DNA from: Capitulum mitella
Lineage: Eukaryota > Arthropoda > Thecostraca > Pollicipedomorpha > Pollicipedidae
Reading direction: 5' to 3'
Assembly (NCBI GenBank): GCA_030062745.1
Contig: CP099839.1
Coordinates: forward strand, 3,953,115 to 4,017,114
Length of the DNA: 64,000 nt
Shown: in pieces, positions 47,074 through 58,169 of the stretch
Layout: the number at the start of each line of letters is the position of its first letter
Numbering within the stretch: the first letter of the stretch is position 1
Notes under the pieces: model-generated
What the model was told of the DNA's origin: nothing
Databases searched by the model: none
The model's input: only the letters and a program-made list of their open reading frames with translations
Position numbers and translations under genes: made by a program

Positions 47074-47120
47074 GGATCAGAGTCCGCGGCAAGCAATGAT
47101 TGTGTCGCGGACTCTGATCC
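47074..47120. other. Perfect 15-bp stem inverted repeat
   Basis: GGATCAGAGTCCGCG (47074-47088) and CGCGGACTCTGATCC (47106-47120) are exact reverse complements separated by 17 bases, 390 bases upstream of the LTV1 start codon. Confidence 0.9.
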
Positions 47121-47261
47121 GTCTGATCCGTCCCTAAACCTGACCGGGCAGTTTCAGATTAGCGTCAGAATTTGGTGGCGAAACTTTAACGTGCTGACTT
47201 GAACGACATGGCCGCGCGGTAACCGTTGTCTCCCTCTGTGGGTCAGCTGCCAGGTGGCCTG

Positions 47262-47352
47262 CGGGAGAAACAGCGAGCGCAGAGGCGACGCGAACCCACC
47301 TTGCTAGGGTGGGGAGCGGTGACAGACGCTCTGCCAACTGACCTACCGACGC
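47262..47352 (-). repeat. tRNA-like sequence, possibly a SINE head
   Basis: The minus strand has an A-box-like GTAGGTCAGTTGGCAGAGCG and, 45 bases later, a B-box-like GGGTTCGCGTCGCC. The T stem does not pair well, so a functional tRNA is unlikely. A tRNA-derived SINE relic is the simplest reading. Confidence 0.4.
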
Positions 47353-47507
47353 GACACCACATATGACGCAAACGCATGTTTAATGATCTGGATGAATCAG
47401 TTTTGCCTTCATAATCTGCAGTGACACCATTTTCTTCTGCCCACAGGCAACGAGGTCTAATTTTCAAGAAATTGATCTTCGTGATTGGATAAAACGCCTC
47501 TGAAACC

Positions 47508-48908
47508 ATGAGTCGCAAGCGATTCATAGATAAGAACAAAGCGGTGTCGTTTCACCTGCTTCATCGATCTCAGAGGGATCCGTTGGCTGCCGACGAGTCA
47601 GCTCCGCAACGGGTCCTGGTGGAGGCCGCAAACGAAAAAGGCGACGAGGGGCTCTCCCGGACGGAGCTCAATGCCAAGTACGGTATCTACTTCGATGATG
47701 ATTATAATTACCTTCAGCACCTGAAGGATTCCAGTAAGCAGCATGTCGTGTGGGTCGAATCCGCCGCTGCTGCGAAGAAAAAGGGGAAAGGTTCCAAAAA
47801 CACAGCTGATGCGTCAGAGTCGAGTTCCGGACCATCATTACAGCTACCGTCATCGGTGTTTGCGTCCCATGTGGAAGAGGAAGTTGGTCTTCTCAACAAA
47901 GCGGCCCCCGACCACAGCCCACCGGACGAAGTGGAAGCAGAGCTGATGCATGTCATGGATGATGACTATGTGCCCAACCCGGACGACGAACTTGAGGACA
48001 ACTTTTTCGAGCTGGCGGGTGGTTTGCCCTCTGATGACGAAGATGACGAAGAAATAGAAATTGAGGTAGACGAGGACGACGGAGAGGATGTTGACTCGGA
48101 TCAGTTCGATGAGGATGATGTTTACGATCCGAGGCGTCAACACCAGGCGAAGTCTCACTTTACGGAGTACTCCACAACTAGCCAGGGAGTGCTCAGCACT
48201 GTTGAGATGGAGGCACTCAACGAGAGATTTGAAAATTTCATGGGACAGTACGAAGATCTGGAGGTTGGTGGTTTAGAGTCGGAAGAAATTGCGGGAACGT
48301 TGGACCCCAATTCCGATCGCCTGCTACAGCTGGCGGATGAGTATGGAAAAACGAAGGAGAAACCCACGATTGACAAGGAAGTAGCGCTCAGAGAGGTGGA
48401 CGTGGACGACGAAGAGGAAGATTTGGTTGTTATGACGGTGTATGAGAATGTGAAAGAAGATAGAATGGACTGCGAAAGTATCTTGTCAACGTACTCAAAC
48501 AAAAAGAACCTCCCGCACCTTATCGACGCACCAAACAAACCGTCAAAGATCATAGTCAACAAAAAAGGTATTGCTCGGGATGATAAGCCCAAGCTCACGA
48601 AGAAGACCCTGGCGAAGCTCAACATGCCAGAGGAAGATGATTCTGACTCAGATACTGATGGTAATGCCGGCTCAGAATCGTCGTTCGGCAACGAAACGCT
48701 GGCCAGCAGAATCTCGATGCTGTCTGTCCGACCTGAAGGGGAGACCTCCGACGAAAGGAAGTCAAGAAAACACGAACTGAAAGCCCTGCGAAGAGAACGA
48801 ATCCAAGAGAAGAAGGCAAACCAGCTTCTCACGAAAGTGTTGTCCGAACGCCAAGCACAAAGCCAGAGGGACAAATTGAAAGCGAAACAAGGAATTCGCT
48901 ACCATTGA
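47508..48908 (+). CDS. LTV1: LTV1, 40S ribosomal subunit biogenesis factor
   Basis: LTV1 is a late cytoplasmic 40S maturation factor that binds the nascent beak (uS3, uS10) and is released after phosphorylation by casein kinase 1. The whole protein, 466 residues (human 475), is in one uninterrupted exon. The conserved N-terminus is MSRKRFIDKNKAVSFHLLHR followed by SQRDPLAADE. Then come YGIYFDDDYNYLQHLKD, a VVWVE segment, a Glu/Asp-rich stretch at about residues 165-210, FENFMGQYEDLEVGGLE, RLLQLADEY, TVYENVKEDRMDCESILSTY, and a basic C-terminal helix (SDERKSRKHELKALRRERIQ) ending KAKQGIRYH. The ATG follows aaacc and is the first in frame after a stop. A CCCACAG at 47446 could be the acceptor of a 5' UTR intron. 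The frame is intact although it contains several C4 and C5 runs. Confidence 0.97.
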   Translation: MSRKRFIDKNKAVSFHLLHRSQRDPLAADESAPQRVLVEAANEKGDEGLSRTELNAKYGIYFDDDYNYLQHLKDSSKQHVVWVESAAAAKKKGKGSKNTADASESSSGPSLQLPSSVFASHVEEEVGLLNKAAPDHSPPDEVEAELMHVMDDDYVPNPDDELEDNFFELAGGLPSDDEDDEEIEIEVDEDDGEDVDSDQFDEDDVYDPRRQHQAKSHFTEYSTTSQGVLSTVEMEALNERFENFMGQYEDLEVGGLESEEIAGTLDPNSDRLLQLADEYGKTKEKPTIDKEVALREVDVDDEEEDLVVMTVYENVKEDRMDCESILSTYSNKKNLPHLIDAPNKPSKIIVNKKGIARDDKPKLTKKTLAKLNMPEEDDSDSDTDGNAGSESSFGNETLASRISMLSVRPEGETSDERKSRKHELKALRRERIQEKKANQLLTKVLSERQAQSQRDKLKAKQGIRYH

Positions 48909-50312
48909 GAGAACAGGAGCCCAGCAGTCCGACTCGAAGATGAAAAATCTGGCCGTAATTAAGCTGTGCTCGTGCGTTCTGATAGTTTTCCTGCCAGCTG
49001 GACTTGGAAACCACGACCTGTATGGAGAAGTCTGGACGGTGGGTGTAAATAACTGACTAGGTGCGGCCGTGGCTGTTGGAAGGAATGCCGCCTTCATCTA
49101 TCGAATGTGCTATGATATGGACGCTATACTTGAATCTGGAACCGTGATGTAAGGATTGCGCAACTGTGAGGTTATGGGCACTGCCGAGCCGTTTCTTTAC
49201 GTTGTCATTGGTAACCATGGAGGGATGGGTACCTAAGATTGTACTGAAAAGGGCGCCTTTGGTGTTACTTTGTGTGCGCGCAGTTTTATGTTGGTTGGTC
49301 GTGAAAAGGCATGATTTTTAATGAGAAAGGCGTATTGAATCAATCGTCAGCCCATTTTTCAATTTTTTCCTCCACCCCACTGTTTCACGGCAGTGGCGTC
49401 CACCGCAAAGATTGCTGTCTGCTGCTATTGCGCGTGTTGCTGATGAAATACATGTTTCAGAATAGTAGTGCCGCTGTTTATCAGGAATTCATAGCTCAGT
49501 GGAATGTCCTGATGTGGTTAGTCAGTTCGTGGAGTCTTGGTCTCGTGCGCTTCCAGGCCAGGAGGCGAAGGTCAGCTGACGGAGTTGCAACGCTGCCGTG
49601 GCGTTCATGAAAGGACATTTAGCTGCAAAATCAGCTGCCGCTTGGAAATGCTTTTTGGGTGTCTGATTCAGACTGTGTGCATGGCACGCTTGCAATGTGT
49701 GATATTGTTAAGCATTGAATTCAGAATTTGGAGATAAGAATTTGATGGCACAGAAGTGCAATGTGCGACGCTTAACACTGGGATAGCCGTTCTTCATCGA
49801 TGTTCACGTCCGTCTAGCTAGTAGTGAGAACTTGCCTATACACCGGGACCCTTTGCCAGGTTGCTGCGTCTCGACGACGTCTCATTTGACGAGAAATGAC
49901 TCACTGAATCGCCGAACCGTGACAACAGCGACAGCGGAGCGCGTGGGAGGCTGGATGGGACTTCAGCACCTGCTGGTCGCCATCTGTCCCTCCGCCGGCT
50001 TGCCGCTCACCCCTCTGGGTTTGACTGGAGTGCTTGGTCATTTTACTGAGCGTGGCCGTGTTGCTATCAGCTGCATACCGATTCGATGGCCGTGAAGCGA
50101 CAACGGGGATCAAATGCTGCGATGTCCCTTGGGCGGATATGCTTTTGCATCGGGCCGCTCAGCATTTCGTTGTTCAAGATGCCCAGGGAATACTGAGAGA
50201 CACGTACCTGATGCATGTAAATACGGTTATAAACGAGTAAGTACTGCTCTGTAAATTTTACTCCTCGCAATTCAGCGATCACATTTGCTGGTTCACTTTC
50301 GTGTAACCCTTG

Positions 50313-50354
<42 letters not shown>

Positions 50355-50415
50355 TCGTTACGAAGATCTCGAAAAAAAAGCAACGCAGACAATACAGTTG
50401 TGTTATTTTCCTGAC
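48909..50415. other. Spacer after LTV1
   Basis: LTV1 3' UTR and spacer. No convincing polyadenylation hexamer and no gene. A GC-richer patch at 49.90-50.10 kb is open for a few dozen codons on both strands without recognisable homology. Confidence 0.5.
50316..50351. repeat. (TA)n microsatellite
   Basis: Eighteen or so uninterrupted TA dinucleotides just 5' of the LINE fragment. Confidence 0.95.
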
Positions 50416-52228
50416 CAATCGATCACGATCCGCCGTGGGCCGACAGGCCAAACGGGTTCTTTGCGTCCGTCGGCCCCAACGTGACTGGAGTGCTGGCAGC
50501 ATCCTACACCGGAGAGACCACGGCCGCGCCCGCCGCGCGTGCAGCGGCGCGTTCGTCCCGCGCCCGGCCACGCTCCCGGAACTGTCGGCGGCTCTGCGGC
50601 GGACGAACTCGTCCCACGCTAGCGGCTCAGATGGTATCGCAATCGATATGCCAGAACTGACGTTATCGGTTGTGGGGCCCGACCTTCTCCGAGTTATCAC
50701 CAGCTCGATTGTCAACCGTGAGGTGTCACGTTAGTGGAATGCTGCCACCGTCATGCCATTGCATGAGAAAAGCGACTCTTGTGACCCAAATAACTGTGAA
50801 CCTACTTCCATCTTACCTGGTGTGGCGAAGCTTTGGAGTGCGGAGTGCGCACTCAGCTTATGAACTACATGACCTCGCGCAATGCCCTGTGCTAACAGGA
50901 GTACGGTTTTTGCCCCGGTCTCTCCACGGAGGGGGCGCTGCTCGATGCTGTCACATGCGCTACTAATACCAGATGAAGCCATGGTGACGTCATTGGTTAC
51001 TGCCGACATCTCTGAGGCGTTCGGCAACACTGAGCACGGCCGCCTCCTGGAGAAGCATATGGTATCGACGTCCAGTGATTCAATGCTTGGCTGTATAGTG
51101 GTTCCCAGCAGGAGTGTAGGAACATTCAGAAAAGTGGGGGGGGGGTCAGAAACATTTTTCCCCATAGGGTTCATGTCAAATTTCCCAAAGTGGGATATCG
51201 CCCCCTGCCCCTCACTTGTTCCTTCGCCTTTGGTACCCAGTCAATGCGGGACGGCGTCAACGTTGGGTGTCACACGTGGTTTAATCCAGCGCTCCATACT
51301 GGGCCTAGCCTTGTTTTTTATCTTTACTCATGACATAACACATCATATGCCACACGGAAAGACCACTGCGTACGTTGATGATGCCTAGTTTCTTCACGTT
51401 GATCTACTCGTAAATACCTCGGAACCCAAAATTCGTGCTGAGGGAAACTTGGTAATAGCAATGAAATGGTCCTCTCAGGACCGTCTAAAAATAAACCCTT
51501 CCAAAACAGAAGAAATTTCGATGAAGTCTCGCCGGCTTAACACCGACTCACAATTTACGGCAGCCTTTGACAGCGACGAAATAAAACCTATAAAAAGCTC
51601 CAGGATCCTGGGTATCACCACTGATTCAGACCTCAGCTGGAAAAACCACATATTAATGATCGTGCGCCTTCGCTTACGGCGTTCTGAATGCACTCGCCCG
51701 TATGCGACAGTATTTACCGACAAAGACTGACGGGATGATGATGGAAGCTCTGATGTTCCCCCATATTCCATACCGCATGACTGTCTGTCTGTCTGTCTGG
51801 GGTGGCTGCTCAGCCACACAGAAACAGAAGGTTCAAAAAGCTCTGAACTGGGGCGCCTGTATCGTCCTCGATTTGAAGTGCCGTGATCATGTGTCTCCCA
51901 CGATGCTTGAGTTGAGATGGACAGAAATACCGGATATGGTCGGCGAACGGGATATAATGGCATTGCAAAACATCCTGTCGGTCACCAGCGCGCCCGAGGC
52001 ATTTCGCAAACAGGTGGTCGGTCGCACCTTGGTGTCCTACCGCGCCACTCGGGCCACGGCTGGTGGCTGTTGCAGCTCCTGCGAGAGCGCACCGAGTTCA
52101 CGCGCCGATCGTTTATTTCCCGACCGACGCGCATGTGGAACGCACTGCCATCAAACGTACACCTGTCGTTCACTGCTGTTATCCTGGCCTTCAAGAACAG
52201 CCTAGTCGCTTACCTGCGATCGAGATGA
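50416..52228 (+). mobile_element. Degenerate LINE (non-LTR retrotransposon) reverse-transcriptase region
   Basis: Reverse-transcriptase blocks appear in the right order but in changing frames with stops. They are GSDGIAIDMPEL (the SS-x-GPDGI block), WNAATVMPLHEKSDSCDPNN (the WK...TPLYKKGD block), VTADISEAFGNTEHGRLL (the DISKAFDTVDH block), LGVTRGLIQRSILGLALFF (the GVPQGSILGPLLF block), TAYVDDA (catalytic xxDD), LKINPSKTE, SRILGITTDSDLSWKNHI, and a terminal FISRPTRMWNALPSNVH with NSLVAYL. About 110 bases of G/C-rich sequence (51125-51235) interrupt it between the second and third catalytic blocks. It is inactive. It resembles the jockey/CR1-type clades, but I cannot place it further. Confidence 0.85.
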
Positions 52229-52899
52229 ATCTTATCGCCGTCTTCATCTGACGTGGTTAACGTGCATGTTTTTTTTAACTTTTGTGTACTGTGCATATGA
52301 CGTGGATACCGCAAAAGCCATATATAGAGGATTGTCCTGTCTATATATCTGTCTACATATCTATCCTGCTCTTCGAGACCACCTGATACTGAAACATTGC
52401 AAAAAGATGAAACGTTTTCTTTCAAGGCTATCAACCAGATAGATAACCGGTGATTTTTTAGCCATCGCCGTGCCGGAAGTCTTGCAATCCCCCACCCGGC
52501 TTTGCTGAAGCTAATGGAAAAATGAAAAAGCGCAGAGATACGAGGTGTAGAGCACTTTTCACATGTCATTTTTGCACACTGAGCCGATTTTTTAGACCCA
52601 GAGTCATCTCAGGTCATTGACCTAGGGCACGTCAATTAAGACATGTTCCAAAAAACAAAACTGACTTAACATTTAGTTAAGTGATCGATTGACATGACGT
52701 TTTGCAAATGATAGAGCGTTGCAAATGAAACAATTTTGCTATCCTCGAATTTCTCGGAAAATTCAAGATCATTGACCTTAGGCACGCTGAACTTTCGGTA
52801 TTTTTGACGTGTGCTATTGAGACTGTGGGACTGGTTCAGTGGTTAGACGGAAAATTGAAATCTGCCACACAAACAGAATTGGAATCGATCTATACGGCG

Positions 52900-53090
52900 T
52901 AATTCAGCCTAATGGATCTTAATGAACTGAATGTCGAAATGGACTCATTTTATTTTGAGTCAGGACCGGAATAAATTCAGTTTCGGAAAACCACTTTGAG
53001 TCAGAATCAGAACCAACTCAGAATGCCCTAAGTCTGATTCGGAATCGATTCCCCCAAGTGGAGTCAATCGCAAACCGAAATACGAGGCTC
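52900..53090 (+). repeat. GAATCG-rich dispersed repeat, copy 1
   Basis: Shares ggactcatttt / cgactcatttt, ggaaaaccacttgag-type, and gattcggaatcgattccccc / gattcagaatcgatgccccg blocks with 59690-59910 in the same orientation. The sequence is rich in GGAATCGA and AGTCAGAATC motifs. Confidence 0.65.
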
Positions 53091-53280
53091 TAAACACAAC
53101 CGTGTGCTTCTTGTCTTCCCTGCTCTCCTGATACGCCCGCACGAAGTATTATTTCACCAAACTTTCGACGAAGTTTTGGCGTTACCGTCGTAGTCAAAGC
53201 GTCCGTTTTATCGCCAGCCAAGCAGAGTCCAAAACACGGTTCGTATCTCACAGCGGGGCAGGGGAGGCGGGGGATGCCGG

Positions 53281-53710
53281 CCATTGCAGGAGGGGATGCG
53301 TTGACCCCGGCCATCGCAGGAGGTGAGGCGGTGATGCTGGCCATCTCAGGAAGGGAGGCGGTGGCTCCGGCCATCGCAGGAGGGGAGGCGGTGGCTCCGG
53401 CCATCTCAGGAGGGGAGGCGGTGGCTCCGGCCATCGCAGGAGGGGAGGCGGTGATGCTGGCCATCTCAGGAGGGGAGGCGGTGGCTCCGGCCATCGCAGG
53501 AGGGGAGGCGGTGGCTCCGGCCATCTCAGGAGGGGAGGCGGTGATGCTGGCCATCTCAGGAGGGGAGGCGGTGGCTCCGGCCATCTCAGGAGGGGAGGCG
53601 GTGATGCTGGCCATCTCAGGAGGGGAGGCGGTGATGCTGGCCATCTCAGGAGGGGAGGCGGTGGCTCCGGCCATCGCAGGAGGGGAGGCGGTGATGCCGG
53701 TCACTTGAGG
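53281..53710. repeat. 30-bp minisatellite, 14 units
   Basis: Fourteen exact 30-base units of ccatcKcaggaggggaggcg plus ten bases that are either gtggctccgg or gtgatgctgg. The two variable sites combine so that units 2-5 and 6-9 form a near-identical 120-bp higher-order repeat. Since 30 is a multiple of 3 and the unit lacks stops, frames on both strands stay open for 140-200 codons. That is a property of the repeat, not evidence of a gene. Confidence 0.95.
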
Positions 53711-54183
53711 AGGGAAGACTTCATGAGAGACTTGAGGAGAGAAGAAGTCATTTCAAGAGGAAATCCCGGCCAGCTCGGAGGGAGCGGAGCATCTCTTTCC
53801 ATCTGGGCCGCCGGGACACACTTTGGCTAGTCGAGGGTCCGTGAAGGACTCCGGTTGAAGTGCAGGACCGCCTGTCCCTCGACAGGCCCGCTTAAATGTT
53901 TATCATCGGGGCAGAAAAGGGACGACGGTTAGTGAGACACTTCAGACATTGTTGCCCGTTGAAACGTTGGCTCACACAGAGTGTCACCGTCTATTAGTCG
54001 TTGCTGAGGAGAAAAGATTTCTGTCGCTTGGAAGCCTGTCTATATGTTATGCTTACCGCCATTCTGGTGTAAAATCAGTGTGTTTTGCCCGATTGTTTGT
54101 TGATGTTCTGCTGTGGTTTAGTATTCCAGTCCCGCCGCAAAACGCAACAAACTGAAGCGTTCCGACATCGGACATATAAAAAA

Positions 54184-54327
<144 letters not shown>

Positions 54328-54615
54328 ATGTATAATGGCTTACATTACAACATTTAGATCGCCACATCTATATTCTAATATTCGCCGAGTCTAAATATGA
54401 TCATCATTATCATGTATTTCCTTGGAATCATCCACGTAAAAACTTAAGGCCAAAACGATCCCGCGTGAATATTGAAGATGTCAGCGGAGGTGTGATACAC
54501 AGAACGAAGCATCACAGCATTAGGATCAAAAGAGTGCAGATGAAAGATGAAGGTCGAGCAGCAAAACAAAGGATAAAACATCGGAACATACATTCAGACA
54601 CATTAAGAACATTTA

Positions 54616-55290
54616 ACGCTTGGCCGCAAGATGACGCTTAAGACCAGTCGCAGAACTCACCTGAGAGCAGTTAATGATAGTTGCCGGCAGGATGTTATAT
54701 AGTCTAGGAGCTCTAAAACCGAAATGGCGTTGTCCGGTCGCAGTGCTGCATCGAGAAACGCAAAACTCTTCGTTTTGTCCTGTACGATTTTGCAGTGTCA
54801 TTTCGTACTAGCTTGCCAGCCAGGTCCTCCGGCCCTGCGGTCGCTAAGAGTTCGTGAGCAAGAGAGAGAGCATGAAAAGTGGCAAGGTCGCCGGCTGAAA
54901 GCCATTCAAGACTCTTCAGCAGGTCAGTACATGGGCTTTTTTGGGTTTTACTTTTCTACATGGGCTTTACAGATTGGGTTTTTTTCTACCATAGATTATT
55001 TTGGCTAAAAAGTTAATTGTTTTTTTTTGTATTCATTCAAGGCCGTTTGTTTTCCTGCGCGTACCGTAAACGGAAACGCAGTATCTGACTAGTGAAAGAA
55101 CTAGAGCCGAGACAACAGATGTTAGGATGGGCTGCGGAAGGAAATGCTTGAGATGGAGAAAAAAGCGTTCCGGGGCAGCGACGAATGAGAGCCGAAATGT
55201 GTTTGTCCCAGGTGAGATGGCGATCAAAACGAAGTCCTAAGTTTTCGGCATGATCAGTCAGGGCGATGCGAGTCCCATTTGAACTTTATC
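54616..55290 (-). mobile_element. LINE reverse-transcriptase 3' fragment
   Basis: The minus strand reads, in order, ENLGLRFDRHLTWDKHISAL, LPQPILTSVVSALVLSLVRY followed by CVSVYG, and GFRAPRLYNILPATI with a terminal LKRHLAAKR stop. These are the post-catalytic thumb and C-terminal blocks of a non-LTR element. A/T-rich sequence at about 54925-55030 interrupts it. It is truncated at the 5' end. Confidence 0.8.
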
Positions 55291-57913
55291 TTATATTCTT
55301 TGTCCAATTCCCTGCCAAATATCTGAGTCATCCTAATCTGAGTTCTCAGCTGAGGTCAACGGGCCACTGGCAAGTGGAGACATCTATGCCCGGTATGATA
55401 ACTGCCTGGGGAAGTGATACAAACGCAGCGGATTCAGTTCATACTATCTATCTCTTGCAATACAGCGACACGGAGTGGTAGAGGCGAAACAGATCATATG
55501 CTCATATGATCATATCATATGCCACTCACGGCCGGAGTGGAACCAATGGTGCACCACGTCCCCAGTTGATCGGGCTGGCCTGTACCGCACGGATCTGCGG
55601 CAATTTTGCCACAGCGCTCATCACAGTATATCAGGGCGATTTTCCGCGCCAAAAACCGCGTTCATTATTTTGTGTTCTTGTACGGATTTTCCCTTCAAAA
55701 AATGACATGCTCTGACTCAACCAAGGCTCTCATAACATTCAGTAATGTGCTTTGCGCCTCGGCGCAGCCAAAGGGGGAGGTTTGTGGGGGCGCAGCCCCC
55801 CTTCCCTAGACCCGCATTTTTGCGAAAATCTTTGCACATCGTCTTCCCAGCAGGCGGTTTTCGTGTGATTTTAGTTCACACTGAGCTCTGGGCCCAATCC
55901 CCTTTAGGAAAATCCTGGCTGCGCCCCTGTGCTAGTGTACGGTTTCAATGCACACATTATTTGCACATATTTTTTCGTACCTTTCTTTTTTCGTTCTGAT
56001 ATTTGCCGCTCTTCTCACTCGTTTTGACAGATTTTGGTCCTGCCCCATGCTCCGTTTCAGTCAAGTTCATTTGTGGCCTGGAACATGAAAATCGGATACG
56101 GAGCCTCATTCTGAACTTGTCTGAACTTTTCTATCATTGGAGAACGTAAGCTTGATCACATTAAGGATGGTCCATTACACTTGTACGGACGCCGCGGTTT
56201 GCTTGCTGACTACGCTCGATGAGCTGAGGTATGGCCGCAACCTGAATGTGACAGGTCGAATGGTGGTGTTGCACCTTCCACTCCCGGCTTTGCAGCTTGA
56301 GAGTTTTGTTTGAATAACACGACATCTAGACCTTCTCAGCTGTGATGAAGTATAGGCAGTCTACGACATTACATGAAATTAGTAATGTTACCTTCCAAAT
56401 TTACGATTGGATGAAAGGGATTTCAAATGCATCAGTTGAAAAAGAGACGTTTTTCTGTTAGGCAGAAATTCTAACAGAACTTCTTGGATTGGAAAGTACA
56501 GAAAATCCACCAAAAAATCTCTCAACCTCCGAGGGGCGTGTCAACGTTACAGCCACCACCTTTGCAGACGGCGACTACAGCCATTGCACACGGGCAAAGA
56601 GGATAGGCCGTCCTTACTTCCTAACCGGAGGCGCCCAGGCCGAGTCGGAGTCGCTGTCTGCGGAGCTGACGTCACAGCAGACGGCGCCCATTCCACGCCG
56701 CTGGCTGCGCCCGATCCCCTGGCTCTCAGAATTCGCGGATGGCTTTCTCCTGGCCGGCGGTTGCCTTTGCCGCGCCGCCGCTGGCGCCATGTTTCCGCGG
56801 ATTAGCGATACGAGCATCGCTGGTGCCTGGCGCAGACGTCATCTGCTCAAAACGGCAGCCATTTTCATCTCGAATCCGCCTACAGATCCGGGTGTGACGC
56901 TGGTGCTTACCTGGAGATGATCAGATGTTTCTGGTTGAAGATGCTCCTCAAGGCCGTCCTCCCGGCTTTGCTTTCCCTTGATTTATTCGAGGAGATCTGG
57001 ATGATTAAATTATCAGCGTACAACCACCTAGCCATTTTGTTTCTAGAGAATTCCTTATCGTCGACTTATACTTAACTTATAAGAATGATCAACTGACTAA
57101 TTATACGCCACCTTCCTTTTGCCCACAAGAAACTTGACAACTTTCATGCCGCGTCGTTAGAAGAAACAACCAGAACACCTTGCTTGAAGTGTAATATACT
57201 GCTTATCATGGCCACGTCAAGTCCTGTCGGATAGCATGCACTGTCAGCATGTGGCCATTGAAAAGATGTAGAACCTATTGCCTAATGCTTGGTCCCTTCC
57301 ACTGGACAAAATTTCTGTTTCCCCTGGGTGCCAGACTTGTGTTCGATTCCTTCGCGATCGGAATCAAATTCGGAATCGTTCGTTCGTTCGTTCCGACCAA
57401 AGTCATAGTCAGACTTAATTCTACTGAAAAGTGCCGGAATCAGAGTCGGAGTTGGACCAGGGCGGATCCGGAATTTCCCAAAGAGGAATGGGGGTTAATG
57501 GTCAGCGCTGGACCCCCTGCCGGCCGCCCCTCCCCTCCCCCGTTTTTTGCGCCTCGGATATGAAAAAGGTGGATCCATGCAATTCCAGAGGGAGATATTT
57601 CATGTAATTTTGTGATTTTTGCCATACAAAATCGGCAAAAAATCAAACGCGCTACCTTATTTCAGAAAATTTTGCATTTTGTTCCGGTACAAAGTGGCCG
57701 AAATAAGATAAAAGAACGGTGAGGTTTTAGGCGTCTGCGTCCCTCCCTCTGTTTTAAATGTCGTTTCTGTATCTGGCTCGGGAGCGCCTCTGCCCCCTCG
57801 TATTTTCTGGACACTTTTTGCCAGCTTAGATTAGGTTCGTTCTTGCAGTTACAGGGGTGCTTTGGTGGTCCCGGGCCGTCTGCTGTGTCAGGGCCCTCCA
57901 GTGGTCTCTGGCA
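55291..57913. other. Spacer without recognisable gene
   Basis: Contains one short MITE-like copy (55.76 kb). An open frame at 56489-56920 (143 codons, +) crosses a GC-rich patch that is also open on the minus strand. It shows no family resemblance and could be a promoter/CpG patch or a first exon. GAATCG-rich sequence recurs at 57.34-57.46 kb. Confidence 0.45.
55761..55929 (+). mobile_element. MITE-like element, short form
   Basis: Best-preserved ends of the family: GGCGCAGCCA at the left and TGGCTGCGCC at the right, a 10-bp perfect terminal inverted repeat. Its internal tttgcacatcgtcttcccag block matches the other copies. The extra 80-base segment is absent, as at 41914. Confidence 0.8.
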
Positions 57914-58167
57914 CCAGCGCAGCCGGGGGGGGGGGAGTCGGCGGTCCCCCAGACCTACCTTTCTTTCTTGTTTGATGGCACGGACGCAGCGAACGAGGTG
58001 TCTTGCCATGCTCCATTTACAGGAATGCGTACCGATGATCACTGGGAGTCTTCGTAGCGAAACCCATTGCACATCGTCTTCCCAGCAGGTGGTTTTCGTA
58101 TGATTCCAGTTCTCGCTGAGCTCCGCCCCCCCCCTTCCCCTTTAAGAAAATCCTGGCCTCACCCCTC
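57914..58167 (+). mobile_element. MITE-like element, long form
   Basis: Starts ccagcgcagccggggg and ends gaaaatcctggcctcacccc. It contains ttgatggcacggacgcagcg ... gtgtcttgccatgctcc, the segment also seen in the reverse copy at 44906-45155 and missing from the two short copies. Confidence 0.75.
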
Positions 58168-58169
58168 GT

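Larger units (their letters stand above)
37601..47507. other. AT-rich gene-poor interval between LEMD3 and LTV1
   Basis: 9.9 kb with no gene I can recognise on either strand. The LEMD3 start exon, which must be somewhere upstream of 37600, should be in here, as should the LEMD3 and LTV1 promoters. It contains an AT palindrome and TA-rich tract (38.64-38.96 kb), two copies of the CCTAA-array repeat (40.3 and 43.0 kb) and two MITE-like copies (41.9 and 44.9 kb). Open frames such as 41367-41624 have no family resemblance. Confidence 0.55.

Noticed and set aside
47262-47352. Functional tRNA gene
   Set aside because: The A and B boxes are recognisable, but the T stem does not pair and no clean acceptor stem can be drawn.
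53274-53708. 144-codon open frame on + and 204-codon frame on -
   Set aside because: Both are forced by a stop-free 30-bp repeat. There is no flanking coding sequence or splice support.
56489-56920. 143-codon plus-strand frame
   Set aside because: The GC-rich half is also open on the minus strand, with no motif, no transmembrane pattern and no splice context. It is left as unassigned.
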